A program made the translations under genes and the position numbers. This document shows positions 1-8,570 of a stretch of DNA of 64,000 bases, piece by piece. Source of the DNA: Sphingomonas aerophila (GTDB lineage: Bacteria > Pseudomonadota > Alphaproteobacteria > Sphingomonadales > Sphingomonadaceae); contig NZ_JACIJK010000011.1 of assembly GCF_014199305.1 (NCBI RefSeq), forward strand, positions 61,593 through 125,592, read 5' to 3'. How positions within the stretch are numbered: position 1 is the first letter of the stretch; each line of letters begins with the position of its first letter. The notes under the pieces were generated by a model. That model saw only the letters and a program-made list of their open reading frames with translations. It was not told the DNA's origin and ran no database searches.

Positions 1-2
1 TG

Positions 3-986
3 TTCTCCGAGGCCGTCCAGAAGTTTCTCTCGCAGCCGATCCGTCAGACTTCGGTGTTGGTTGATGCGATCGTCGCTCGCCTGCCGGATCCGAACTTTTT
101 TCCCAGCTCAATGATGCCTGACATCGCGCTGGTGGTGGACCAGGAAACGGAGAACCTTGACCAAGCGGCTATGCCAGAATTGCTCGCCAAGATAGCCGGC
201 CTGCATGGAGGTACCGACCAGACCGCAAGTGCGAACGCGGTGAAGTTCGTTCTAGCACTCGCTGGTCGAAAACAACCGGCGACTAGGGCGACGATCGTGA
301 AGAGGTTCGTCACGCCCAAATCGTCGAGCGATGCCAATGCGGAAGCGATCACAGCGCTGGTCACGACGGACCCGGAGATCCTCACTGCGCTCACGCCCGC
401 CGACAAAATGCGTGTTTCGGCCCTGCTGTTGAAAAACGCGGAGGCGGTCGGGGAAACGGCGCTTTACCAAGAATTGCGCAACCCTGCGCACGCGCTCGCG
501 TCCATGGTCGGCGTCCTCGGTGAGGCGGCAGTGTTGGCCGATCACAAGGCGTTTGCCGATTATGTGCTCGCCACCGCGCCGGCCGCCCCGGCGTTTGTCA
601 CGGCCCTAGCTACTTCCCCGACGTTGCTAGGCAGCCTGCAAGATCAGTATAAGGCTCGAGCAGGACACTCCGACTTCGGTACGGCAAATTCTTTCGCATC
701 CGTCCTGCCGAGCTTGGACCACGCCTTGGCGTTGGTGTCCACAGACGTCGAGGCATTGCGAATGCTCGCCTCGGTCGTCAGGGCGGCGGGCTACGGTGCC
801 TTTGGAGCACTCGACCTCGCCAACAAACGGTTCGATTCCCTTCCCAAGCTAAAGGCGAAAGCGTTCAACGCTTACGCCGGCGATCTCTCGGCAGTCGACC
901 GCGCGCTGGCCGCTGCCTACTACAACTCGGGCGCCGCAACATTCCGGGCCAATTACCTCGACCCGGCTCCACCTGTAACAGTCTGA
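3..986 (+). CDS. C-terminal part of an unrecognised protein (5' end outside the window)
   Basis: The frame is open from base 3 to the stop at 984-986, giving about 327 visible residues. A GTG at 54 could serve as a start, but the frame upstream of it is coding-like (FSEAVQKFLSQPIRQT), so the true start is probably left of the window. The protein is Ala/Leu-rich and predicted largely helical, with no signal peptide, transmembrane segment or catalytic motif that I recognise. It reads like a repeat-type or scaffold protein, but I cannot name a family. It is followed by almost 600 bases without a gene, so it probably ends its transcription unit. Confidence 0.75.
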   Translation, partial: FSEAVQKFLSQPIRQTSVLVDAIVARLPDPNFFPSSMMPDIALVVDQETENLDQAAMPELLAKIAGLHGGTDQTASANAVKFVLALAGRKQPATRATIVKRFVTPKSSSDANAEAITALVTTDPEILTALTPADKMRVSALLLKNAEAVGETALYQELRNPAHALASMVGVLGEAAVLADHKAFADYVLATAPAAPAFVTALATSPTLLGSLQDQYKARAGHSDFGTANSFASVLPSLDHALALVSTDVEALRMLASVVRAAGYGAFGALDLANKRFDSLPKLKAKAFNAYAGDLSAVDRALAAAYYNSGAATFRANYLDPAPPVTV

Positions 987-1582
987 AGATCATAGGGCGC
1001 GCGACTGCGGTCGAGCGGCACCATCAAACGGCGGCGGGGTGTCGGACCACGTCATTGCCATGGGTCACGGCATGAGTTTCCTGTTCGCGCCCGGACTCCG
1101 TATTTGTCGGCCAGACCGCTACGCCGGTTTGAGGATCTCGACCCAGTCTTGGCCATTCAGCCGAGGTTCGTGCCTTCCCAAAACCTGCCGTTCGTTAATC
1201 TCACCTCAGCGTAGGTCGCGCCTTGGTTGCACCCATCTGGATTAGCTGCTCGCCGCCGCCGCGGCGGGACTGGTCTGCGCTGTTTCCCGATCACGTCTGC
1301 CGCTCCGCGCTCGAGCCGGGTAAGCTGGTGCGGAAGCTGCCGGCGTGGCGCGCCCAGGTTGGCATCGTCCAGTGCTGTTCACGACGCGGCGTGGACTGCC
1401 ACCAGCCGTTCGCGCTCTGATCGACAACCTCGCGCAAGGCTTTGCGCCTGCGGTGCGCAGGAACCATGATCGATGAAGCTCCAGGAAGCGCGTCATGAGC
1501 GTTGCCGTGGCTTGTGAAAAAAATGCTGGTGAGCTCCCGCCTCCAGCGGGGTAACACACCGCCTTAAGTCGAAATTGAGGAC
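987..1582. other. Intergenic stretch holding one dispersed repeat copy
   Basis: No convincing gene was found on either strand. Frames on both strands lack a ribosome site and are arginine/proline-rich shadows. The stretch contains one copy of the dispersed intergenic repeat (1141-1201) and the leader of the downstream ammonia-lyase gene. Confidence 0.6.
1141..1201 (+). repeat. Dispersed intergenic repeat, copy 1
   Basis: It has the two-part signature of this family: GGCCATTCAG at 1151-1160, then about 28 bases later CCGTTCGTT at 1188-1196, with AAAACC just before the second part. Other copies lie near 14.7, 15.7, 23.0, 30.7, 49.0, 51.7, 54.3, 55.5, 59.0 and 59.8 kb. Confidence 0.6.
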
Positions 1583-2788
1583 GTGAGCGGTATGGTCGAG
1601 CATCGCAATGTCGTGGAAGCGGCCTCGCGTATCGCGGGAACGGTGGTGCGCACCCCCACGATCTATAGCGACGCAATCAGCCGGCATGTCGGCGCGGATA
1701 TCTGGTTGAAGCTCGACACGCTGCAGGCGACAGGCGCCTTCAAGGAACGTGGCGCCTCCAACCGTCTTGCGATCCTGACCGCGGCGGAGCGGGCCCAGGG
1801 GGTCGTTGCGATGTCGGCGGGTAATCACGCCCAGGCAGTCGCGCGGCATGCATCGCTGCTCGGCATCCGCGCTCTGATCGTAATGCCTGCGTTCACCCCG
1901 GCGACCAAGGTGACCCGCACCGCACGCTGGGGTGCTGAGGTGGTGCTGCACGGCCAAAGCCTGACCGAGGCTGCGACGCATGCGCGGGAGTTGGCGGCCC
2001 GAGACAGTCTCGTCTTCGTTCACCCATATGACGATGAGGCGGTGATTGCAGGGCAGGGCACCCTCGCGCTCGAACTGATCGAGGACGCCCCCGGACTCGA
2101 CACCCTAGCCGTGCCCGTCGGCGGCGGGGGCTTAGCCGCCGGGTGCGCTATCGCTGCGTCGGGCGCCGCCGCGCCAATCACCACGTTTGGGGTGGAGGTA
2201 GAGAGCTACTCCGCGATGGCGCAGGAGCTTACCGGCGCCCCCGTCAACGTGGGTGGTCCGACCATTGCGGAAGGGATTGCCGTGCGCGAGGTCGGTCGCT
2301 TGCCGCTCGACATCCTGCGCCGGCACGGGTGTGAGGTGCTCACGGTGTCCGAGCGCGCCATCGAGGATGCGGTCGCGTTGCTGGCGGAAGAGGCGAAGAT
2401 CGTCGCCGAAGGCGCCGGTGCCGCCGGCGTGGCCGCATTGATCCAGCACCCGACGCGCTTTGCGGGTAAGCGAGTCGGGGTGCCGATCTGCGGCGCCAAC
2501 ATCGACAATCGCGCGCTTGCGAACATTCTGCAGCGCGTGATGCTGCGCGACGGTCGGCTGATGCGGCTGGTGTTCGACATACCCGATCGGCCGGGCATTC
2601 TGGGCGAGATCTCCAGCCGGATTGGGGCTGCGGGCGCCAACATCATCGAAGTGTCGCACCACCGCCTCTTTACCTCGCCGAGCGTTCAGGCAGCGCGTCT
2701 CGAGGTGATGTTCGAGGCGCGGGACTCCGCACACAGCGAGGCCGTGGTGCAGGCCTTGCAGCAGCATTACGCGGTTTCACGGCTCTAA
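1583..2788 (+). CDS. ilvA: Threonine ammonia-lyase (threonine dehydratase) with ACT domain
   Basis: This PLP enzyme deaminates threonine to 2-oxobutyrate, the entry step to isoleucine; it is cytoplasmic. The PLP lysine is Lys54 in GAFKERG. The glycine-rich phosphate-binding loop VGGGGLAAG lies near residues 178-186. A C-terminal ACT domain (about 325-400; it begins VFDIPDRPGILGEI) would bind an amino acid effector. The 401-residue length fits the short single-ACT class rather than the 510-residue two-ACT E. coli IlvA. The GTG at 1583 sits only two bases after GAGG (1577-1580), so the ATG at 1592, eleven bases away, is an alternative start. The neighbours show no isoleucine operon. Serine dehydratase activity is also possible, since the families overlap. 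Confidence 0.92.
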   Translation: MSGMVEHRNVVEAASRIAGTVVRTPTIYSDAISRHVGADIWLKLDTLQATGAFKERGASNRLAILTAAERAQGVVAMSAGNHAQAVARHASLLGIRALIVMPAFTPATKVTRTARWGAEVVLHGQSLTEAATHARELAARDSLVFVHPYDDEAVIAGQGTLALELIEDAPGLDTLAVPVGGGGLAAGCAIAASGAAAPITTFGVEVESYSAMAQELTGAPVNVGGPTIAEGIAVREVGRLPLDILRRHGCEVLTVSERAIEDAVALLAEEAKIVAEGAGAAGVAALIQHPTRFAGKRVGVPICGANIDNRALANILQRVMLRDGRLMRLVFDIPDRPGILGEISSRIGAAGANIIEVSHHRLFTSPSVQAARLEVMFEARDSAHSEAVVQALQQHYAVSRL

Positions 2789-3224
2789 AGTGACGTGGAC
2801 GTAGCGCGATTTTGCGCATGTCGGACGGGATAGATGCCGTTCGCCGACCTCTCCCAGTTCGAGACCACCGGAGATCATCGTCCGACCCGCTCGACTGACA
2901 ATCCTGCTGCTGATGCTGGCGAGCGGAGTGGCCGGTGCCGCAATTGGCTCGACCAAGCAACCGTATCTCGCCGAGATTTAGACGGCCATGGACTGGACGT
3001 TAGCAGGCATGATGACGCCGCCTACGCAATAGGTGCCGGTCGAATGAGCCGGGCCACAGCCGGCGTCGGCTTCAATCTGGGCGGGCCGCACAACGCAATC
3101 CTCATAACTGAGCGGCTGCCGAGGTTCAGCATCAGGTCGAGCGTACTTGAGCGAGCAACTTCGAGCGCACGTCAGGAGTTCGATTTCAGCTCGATCACGC
3201 CGGCCAGCCTCTGCGTCGGGTGCC
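2789..3224. other. Intergenic stretch without a supported gene
   Basis: A hydrophobic frame at about 2873-2982 (ending GAAIGSTKQPYLAEI) has no start codon and may be the remnant of a small membrane protein. Nothing else stands out. Confidence 0.5.
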
Positions 3225-3545
3225 TTAATTGCCTACGGCATCGACTGTGACCACCACCCGCTTCCCACGAGTAGAGGGCTCCCAGCCGGCCGACATCGCA
3301 GCACGCACGCAGCGAGCGATTGTAGCATCATCGAGCTGGAGACGACCGCGTGGCAAGCCCTTCAACAGCCGCTTGGGTGGCGGGAATTGCACCCATGCCT
3401 CACGCTGGGCGTCTCGCTGAAGAAGGGCAATCGTCATCCCCTTCGAACCCTCGTCATCTGATCGATGTGGTTCGCGCTGGAAGTGCCAGTCGTATCGGGC
3501 CCCATCGACATGGACGACACCAGCATTACTGTGGGACTTTGACAT
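3225..3545 (-). CDS. Conserved-looking hypothetical protein, 106 aa
   Basis: The ATG is at 3545 on the minus strand. The protein has balanced, protein-like composition: an N-terminal segment with DGARYDWHFQREP, then MTIALLQRDAQREAWV, then FPPPKRLLKGLPRGRLQ, and a C-terminal helix before WEPSTRGKRVVVTVD. It resembles small cytoplasmic proteins of unknown function seen in sphingomonads, but I cannot give a family name. No strong Shine-Dalgarno sequence is visible. It stands alone between ilvA and the LOV regulator, and transcription from the opposite strand is the main doubt. Confidence 0.6.
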   Translation of the reverse strand: MSKSHSNAGVVHVDGARYDWHFQREPHRSDDEGSKGMTIALLQRDAQREAWVQFPPPKRLLKGLPRGRLQLDDATIARCVRAAMSAGWEPSTRGKRVVVTVDAVGN

Positions 3546-3686
3546 CCACTCGCTACTAGCATGCTAGCGCGGGCAAGGCACGTCCGTCCGACCTAGCACA
3601 CCATTGATGATCGCAGCACCCTCAGCCGCTACCTCCCGCTTCCGGGTAGCTCCTTCGAAGGGCCGTGCTATTGTCCGGCCCGGACC

Positions 3687-4310
3687 ATGGTGGATGGATG
3701 TAATTTGACGACGCGCGGCGACGAGGAACGAGAGCTTGTAAGGTCAATCAGGCTCTCGCCTATCGCTTCGGTCGTCACCGACGCCCAAGCCGAGGACAAC
3801 CCGATCATTGCCGCAAATCAGCAATTCGAGCAGCTGACCGGGTACACGGAAGCGGAGCTCATTGGCGTGAATTGCAGGATTCTCGCCGGGCCGGAAACCG
3901 AACCTGCCCATTCCGCCGCGCTCAGTCGAGCTGTCGCATCAGCGACGCCGAAGGTCGTCGAACTGCTCAACTACCGAAAGGACGGAAGCAAGTTCGTCAA
4001 CGCGATCATGATTGCTCCCATATTCGGCGAGGATGGGAGGGTTACCCATTTTGTCGGCAGTCAGATGGAGGTCGACGCTCAGCTTGCCGAGAGTTCGAGC
4101 GCCAATGCAATCGAGCGGGTGGCTCAGCTAACCGGTCAACAACGCAATGTTCTCCGGCTCATGGCCCGCGGATTGCGCAATCGCCAGATCGGGGAAGAAA
4201 TGGGCCTCACGGAGAAGACAATCAAAATGCACCGGAGCGCTCTCGTGAGACGCTTGGGCGTCGCCAATGCGGCGGACGCGCTACGTCTGGCGATCGAGGC
4301 TGGATTCTAG
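3687..4310 (+). CDS. LOV-HTH blue-light-responsive transcription regulator (EL222-like)
   Basis: Residues about 24-130 form a LOV photosensory domain. The photoactive cysteine is Cys63 in GVNCRILAG (canonical GxNCRFLQ). The flavin-contacting asparagines are present in EDNPII, VNCR, LNYRKDG and FVNA, and the flipping glutamine lies in VGSQMEVD. Residues about 137-207 are a LuxR-type helix-turn-helix (QRNVLRLMARGLRNRQIGEE, then EKTIKMHRSALVRRLG). In the known family member EL222, light forms a cysteinyl-FMN adduct that releases the HTH for dimerisation and DNA binding; I infer the same here. The last position of the GxNCRFLQ motif is Ala instead of Gln. The start chosen is the ATG at 3687. A PAS histidine kinase follows 116 bases downstream. 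Confidence 0.9.
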   Translation: MVDGCNLTTRGDEERELVRSIRLSPIASVVTDAQAEDNPIIAANQQFEQLTGYTEAELIGVNCRILAGPETEPAHSAALSRAVASATPKVVELLNYRKDGSKFVNAIMIAPIFGEDGRVTHFVGSQMEVDAQLAESSSANAIERVAQLTGQQRNVLRLMARGLRNRQIGEEMGLTEKTIKMHRSALVRRLGVANAADALRLAIEAGF

Positions 4311-4426
4311 GCCTAGAAGGCTGGCCTGCCGATAGTGCCGATAAGAATTTTGTTGCTGATCCCTAGAGGCGGAGTATGGACTTTGGTCTGTTGTGTTGAG
4401 CCGGGGGGCTAGCACGGGATTAGATT

Positions 4427-6346
4427 TTGAATTCACCGGACAATGGTCAGAAGCCCGCGGCCGAGACGTTCCAGCTCCTTGTTGATGCTGTCACCGATTA
4501 CGCGATCTACATGTTGGACCCGCAGGGTCGCGTTACGACCTGGAATGCGGGAGCGCGCCGATTCAAGGGCTATGAGGCCGACGAGATCGTCGGGGAGCAC
4601 TTCTCCAAATTCTTCCTACCGGAGGATCGCCTCGCCGGCCTCCCCGCCCACATTCTCAAGACAGCCGCTGAGCAGAAGCGCTTCGAGATGGAAGGCTGGC
4701 GGTTACGCAAAGACGGACACAAATTCCTCGCGCACGTGGTTGTTGACGCAATTTTCAATGATTGCGGATCGTTGCTTGGCTTCGCGAAGATCACGCGCGA
4801 CATCACCGAGAAACGGCGCCTCGAACAAGCGACCTACGACAGCGCCCTGCAGCTTCGTTTGCTCGTCCAGGGAGTCCGCGACTACGCCATTTACATGCTC
4901 GACACGCTGGGCCGCATTACAAGCTGGAACTCTGGCGCACAGGCAATCAAGGGCTACAGCGAGAACGAAGTGCTGGGGCAGCATTTCTCGCTTTTCTACA
5001 CCAAAGAAGATCGCGTCCGAGGCACCCCGGGGACCGCACTAGCGACTTCCCTGGAACGCGGAAAATTCGAAGCCGAGGCTCAGCGGGTGCGAAAGGATGG
5101 CTCGCTGTTCTGGGCCCATGTCGTCATCGATCCAATTTACAACGAAGCCGGTGACCATGTCGGCTTCGCGAAGATCACCCGTGACGTTAGCGACAAAAAG
5201 CAGGCGGAGCAGGACCTTCGCCATACGCAAGAAGCACTTCTACAGTCACAAAAGCTCCAGGCACTAGGCGAGCTTGCAGGCGGGATCGCGCACGACTTCA
5301 ACAACCTGATGACCGTGATGCGCGGCTCGGCGGACTTCATGCTCCGGCAACCGGACCTGCCGCTCGAGAAGCGCAACCGCTATTTGAGCGTCATGCTGGA
5401 GACTGCTGAACGGGCTACCAGCCTGACGTCCCAGCTTCTCGCCTTCGCGCGACGCCAACCGCTCGAGCCTGAAGTCATCGATCTTAGCGTCCGATTGGAT
5501 GCTTCGGGGGAGATGCTGCAGCGTACGCTGGGAAGCCTCTACGAACTTCAACTCGATCTCGCACCGGCGCTATGGCTCGTTGAGATTGACTCAGCCGGTC
5601 TCGAAGCAGCGTTGGTGAATGCGGTGCTCAACGCCCGGGACGCGATGCCGAGTGGCGGGAAGATCACGATATCGACCAGAAACGTGGTTAGAGCTGAGGG
5701 CGACGGAGTAACCCTGTCGATCCGTGACACAGGTGAAGGTATCCGGCCCGAGACGCTGAAACGGGTATTCGAACCCTTCTTCACGACCAAGCCGACGGGT
5801 AAGGGCACTGGGCTCGGCCTCTCGCAGATCCACGGGTATGCCGTACAGTCCGGCGGCACGGCGACGATTAACTCCGAGCTTGGCGTGGGCACCCTGGTCG
5901 AGCTTTGGCTTCCTCGGACCGCCAAGCAACGCAAGATTGACGCTGGCGCGGACGGGATGATCGAGATTCCTGAGGGCCTGAGGGTTCTTGTCGTCGAGGA
6001 CAGCGAACATGTGCGCTACTTCGCTCGCCAGTTGCTGGATGACTTGGGCTGCAACGTGATCGAGGCACCAAGCGGGAACGATGCTCTCGAGCTGCTAAAG
6101 GCCCACCATGTTGATCTTGTCTTCTCGGATATCGTGATGCCCGGGATCAGCGGACTCGAACTTGCCGAACGGATTCGAGCGTTAGATCGCAGCCTTCCGG
6201 TTCTTCTCGCGAGTGGCTACAGTAGCAAACAGTTCATACCGAAAGACCAGCGAGAGTTTCCTATCCTCCGGAAGCCGTACAAGCTGGAAACGCTCGCAGC
6301 GGGCATCAACGATCTTCTGCAGGCCGATTCCGATAAGCTCAAATGA
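4427..6346 (+). CDS. Hybrid sensor histidine kinase, PAS-PAS-HisKA-HATPase-REC
   Basis: This is a soluble-looking kinase of 639 residues with no transmembrane segment. Two similar PAS domains cover about 10-125 and 135-255 (DYAIYMLD occurs in both). The phosphoacceptor is His289 in AGGIAHDFNN. The ATPase N box is NAVLNARDAM, the G boxes are DTGEGI and GKGTGLGL, and a C-terminal receiver has its phosphorylatable Asp568 in FSDIVMPG. The PAS domains lack the LOV cysteine motif, so the ligand is unknown. The start is taken as the TTG at 4427, because the first PAS begins almost at once and no in-frame ATG precedes it; the ribosome site is weak. Its position directly after the LOV-HTH gene suggests a shared light or redox signalling context, which is inference. 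Confidence 0.9.
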   Translation: MNSPDNGQKPAAETFQLLVDAVTDYAIYMLDPQGRVTTWNAGARRFKGYEADEIVGEHFSKFFLPEDRLAGLPAHILKTAAEQKRFEMEGWRLRKDGHKFLAHVVVDAIFNDCGSLLGFAKITRDITEKRRLEQATYDSALQLRLLVQGVRDYAIYMLDTLGRITSWNSGAQAIKGYSENEVLGQHFSLFYTKEDRVRGTPGTALATSLERGKFEAEAQRVRKDGSLFWAHVVIDPIYNEAGDHVGFAKITRDVSDKKQAEQDLRHTQEALLQSQKLQALGELAGGIAHDFNNLMTVMRGSADFMLRQPDLPLEKRNRYLSVMLETAERATSLTSQLLAFARRQPLEPEVIDLSVRLDASGEMLQRTLGSLYELQLDLAPALWLVEIDSAGLEAALVNAVLNARDAMPSGGKITISTRNVVRAEGDGVTLSIRDTGEGIRPETLKRVFEPFFTTKPTGKGTGLGLSQIHGYAVQSGGTATINSELGVGTLVELWLPRTAKQRKIDAGADGMIEIPEGLRVLVVEDSEHVRYFARQLLDDLGCNVIEAPSGNDALELLKAHHVDLVFSDIVMPGISGLELAERIRALDRSLPVLLASGYSSKQFIPKDQREFPILRKPYKLETLAAGINDLLQADSDKLK

Positions 6347-6625
6347 TCACAGGTTCGTTCGGCAGCTACACTACGCCACACCTCAGAGCTTCTGTCCGCG
6401 CTGTAGCTGCGTGTCGGCTTTTGATGCCCGCTACAATGCTGAAGATCGGAGCCACCAGTAACTTGCCGCTCTTGATAGCCGCTGAGGCATGGGAGTGTTC
6501 CTGAGCTTAGGTTTTTCGCCAGTTTCCTCGTCAGCTCCCGAATTTCGGAGCTGGATTCAGGAGCAGGTGCGAACAGGTCCCGCAGAGCGGTCCACCAAAC
6601 AGCGATTCCGATAAGGCCACCCAAC

Positions 6626-7372
6626 ATGGACGCCAGCAGTCTCCAGCAGGGCGGAAACGCACTTATTGCATTGATGAGTGACGCGACCCTGAGCCGTATG
6701 GCCCCGCATTCCCGGCGCGCGGTGCTGTCCAAGGGAGAAGTGATTAGCCGAGCCGACCAGCCGATGACGGCCGCACTGTTCATTGAGGAGGGGGTGGCCT
6801 CCATCATCAAGCCCCACGAGCGGCACGGAACGGCGATTGGCATCGCAGGCTCGGAGAGCTTTTGCGGCACTCCGCTCGTCTTGGGTGGCGAGCGTTGGCC
6901 CTACAGCACGGTTGTACAGTCGGATCGGATCACTGGAATCTTGATCAAGGCGCACCCGTTCCGGCGTCTCGTCGAGAGCGATCCTGACTTCCGCCATGTC
7001 CTGTTGCGTTCTGTCCAAGTGAAGATGGTGCACCTCGCCGAAGGGCTGATTAGCAATGCAAATCAGCGGTTCGTGCAGAGGCTGGCACGGTGGCTCCTCA
7101 TGTATCGCGACCGGATTGCATCGGAGCAGCTCCCGGTCACGCACGAGTACATCGCCATCATGGTTGGCGTGCGCAGGACCGCAGTCACGGCAGCGCTGCA
7201 CGAATTGGAGGGGGCCGGACTTATCAGGTCTACTCGTGGACTAGCGACCATCCTCGACGCCGACTCGCTTCGTGCGTTGGCAGCTGGCGGGTACGGGGTC
7301 ACTGAAAGTGAGCACATGAGGCTATTCGAAGCCGGCATGAGAAGCGTCAGGGCTGATTCCGGATCTTCGTAG
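6626..7372 (+). CDS. Crp/Fnr-family transcription regulator
   Basis: This 248-residue protein has an N-terminal cyclic-nucleotide-binding-like beta-roll (about 30-150, with LSKGEVISRADQP and GESFCGTPLVLGG-like strands) and a C-terminal winged helix (about 160-235, with THEYIAIMVGVRRTAVTAAL as the recognition region). No Fnr-type N-terminal cysteine cluster is present, so oxygen sensing through an iron-sulfur cluster is unlikely. The effector is unknown. Its 3' end lies inside a sequence segment also found upstream of block B (62671-62782), stop codon included, which suggests a past duplication involving a paralogue of this gene. Confidence 0.88.
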   Translation: MDASSLQQGGNALIALMSDATLSRMAPHSRRAVLSKGEVISRADQPMTAALFIEEGVASIIKPHERHGTAIGIAGSESFCGTPLVLGGERWPYSTVVQSDRITGILIKAHPFRRLVESDPDFRHVLLRSVQVKMVHLAEGLISNANQRFVQRLARWLLMYRDRIASEQLPVTHEYIAIMVGVRRTAVTAALHELEGAGLIRSTRGLATILDADSLRALAAGGYGVTESEHMRLFEAGMRSVRADSGSS

Positions 7373-7456
7373 CCCTGCTCGACCCGCCTCAGCAGGGGAT
7401 GGTTGCAGGTCATGCTCCCCGCGGCCCGTCGGAGCGTTGACCAGCACAGCCCGCAT
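7349..7456 (+). repeat. Segment homologous to the leader of duplicated block B
   Basis: Bases 7349-7456 align with 62671-62782. Shared blocks include AGGGCTGA, TTCGTAGCCCTGCT and, further on, GCGTTGACCAGCACAGCCCG. The last block also occurs before block A (from 11960). The segment starts inside the end of the Crp/Fnr gene. Confidence 0.7.
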
Positions 7457-7630
7457 CCCAGATCACAGCGAAGAATGGCCAGCCGGTGGATAGCCCATTA
7501 GCGCGGTCACCCTCAGCTTCTAGGCTGCGTGGCTGGTGTGATCGGGACGCCCCGGAACCAACGTCCTGACCCCTCGTTCGCTTGGAAATGGATCCGATGT
7601 TCGGCGTCCAGGTCGATCGCGGAGCAGCAG

Positions 7631-8542
7631 ATGAACGGCACGGAGCCTTCGAACCTTCAGGACACAGTGGAGACGCCCGGTGCAGAGTCCCCGGTTACAC
7701 CCGCTCCGGAGGAGGTGGCTGCTGCTGACACAGTCGCGACCCCGTTGGAGGGCGCGCTCGAGCCGGAGGGCTCGCCCGGTGTCGCGGCTCTGGCACCTAG
7801 TTCGGCGGCGCCGCAAAGCCGTGCCAAGACGAAGGGTGTTGCGGACATCGTGTTCGTTGTCGACGTCAGCGGCAGCATGGCGCCGTGCATCGATGCGCTG
7901 CGGCAGAATATCGAGGCGTTTGTCGACTCGCTAAGCCGCGGCGACGCGAACAACGCGGCGCCTGTAAAAGACTGGCGGGCCAAGGTCGTCGGCTACCGAG
8001 ATTTCGAAAGCGCCGAGAGCGAAGGGCTGCCTTGGATCATCGACAACAGCTTTGTTCGCGATACGGCCGAGCTCAAGGGGCAGCTAGCCGCGCTCGATGC
8101 CAACGGCGGTGGAGACGAGCCGGAGTCGCTACTCGACACCCTGTACAAAGTCGCGACGATGGAGGCGACGCCGAAGGGCTCGCAAACCGTCGAGGCAACC
8201 AAATGGCGTTACCGCAGCGATGCGGCGCGCGTAGTCGTCGTCTTCACCGATGCCTCGTTCAAGGAGACGATGAGCATCCCCGAGGCGAAAGGCGGATCAC
8301 TGCAGGACGTCGCCAACGTGGTGATGGCGAACCGCATCATCCTCAGCGTCTTCGCACCCAATTTCGAGGGCTATGATCGCTTGAGCCAGATCGACAAGTC
8401 TGAATGGGAGGTCGTCGAGTTCGAAGGCCTGACTCCGCAAGAGGCTTTGCAGAAATTCACCGCAGACCCCGTCAACTTCAGGAACACGTTGAAGCAACTC
8501 GCTGCCAGCGTCTCTCGCTCTGCCGAAACGGTAGCGCTCTGA
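7631..8542 (+). CDS. VWA-domain protein (TerY-like), first gene of a kinase-phosphatase cassette
   Basis: The start is the ATG at 7631, six bases after GGAG; an upstream in-frame start at 7529 has no ribosome site. The 303-residue product has an acidic, proline-rich N-terminal tail (1-65) and a von Willebrand A domain (about 70-285). Its metal-ion-dependent adhesion site is DVSGSM at 78-83, completed by a conserved-type Thr/Asp further on (VVVVFTDASF). VWA proteins of this type act as intracellular metal-dependent assembly or recruiting partners in TerY-P type modules. There is no signal peptide. A kinase gene starts 28 bases downstream. Function in this organism is inferred only from the cassette. 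Confidence 0.85.
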   Translation: MNGTEPSNLQDTVETPGAESPVTPAPEEVAAADTVATPLEGALEPEGSPGVAALAPSSAAPQSRAKTKGVADIVFVVDVSGSMAPCIDALRQNIEAFVDSLSRGDANNAAPVKDWRAKVVGYRDFESAESEGLPWIIDNSFVRDTAELKGQLAALDANGGGDEPESLLDTLYKVATMEATPKGSQTVEATKWRYRSDAARVVVVFTDASFKETMSIPEAKGGSLQDVANVVMANRIILSVFAPNFEGYDRLSQIDKSEWEVVEFEGLTPQEALQKFTADPVNFRNTLKQLAASVSRSAETVAL

Positions 8543-8570
8543 TCAGCCGCAAGCACCCGTAGGGCAGATC

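Noticed and set aside
1242..1676. Long minus-strand frames opposite the ilvA leader
   Set aside because: Arginine- and proline-rich, no ribosome site, overlapping the start of a well-supported gene.
2873..2982. Hydrophobic frame ending GVAGAAIGSTKQPYLAEI
   Set aside because: No start codon is available upstream; at best a remnant of a small membrane protein.
6217..6627. Minus-strand frame starting MLGGLIGIAVWWTALRDLF, opposite the region between the kinase and Crp genes
   Set aside because: The start looks like a membrane helix, but there is no ribosome site, the start codon overlaps that of the Crp gene, and most of the frame is low-quality sequence running into the kinase gene.
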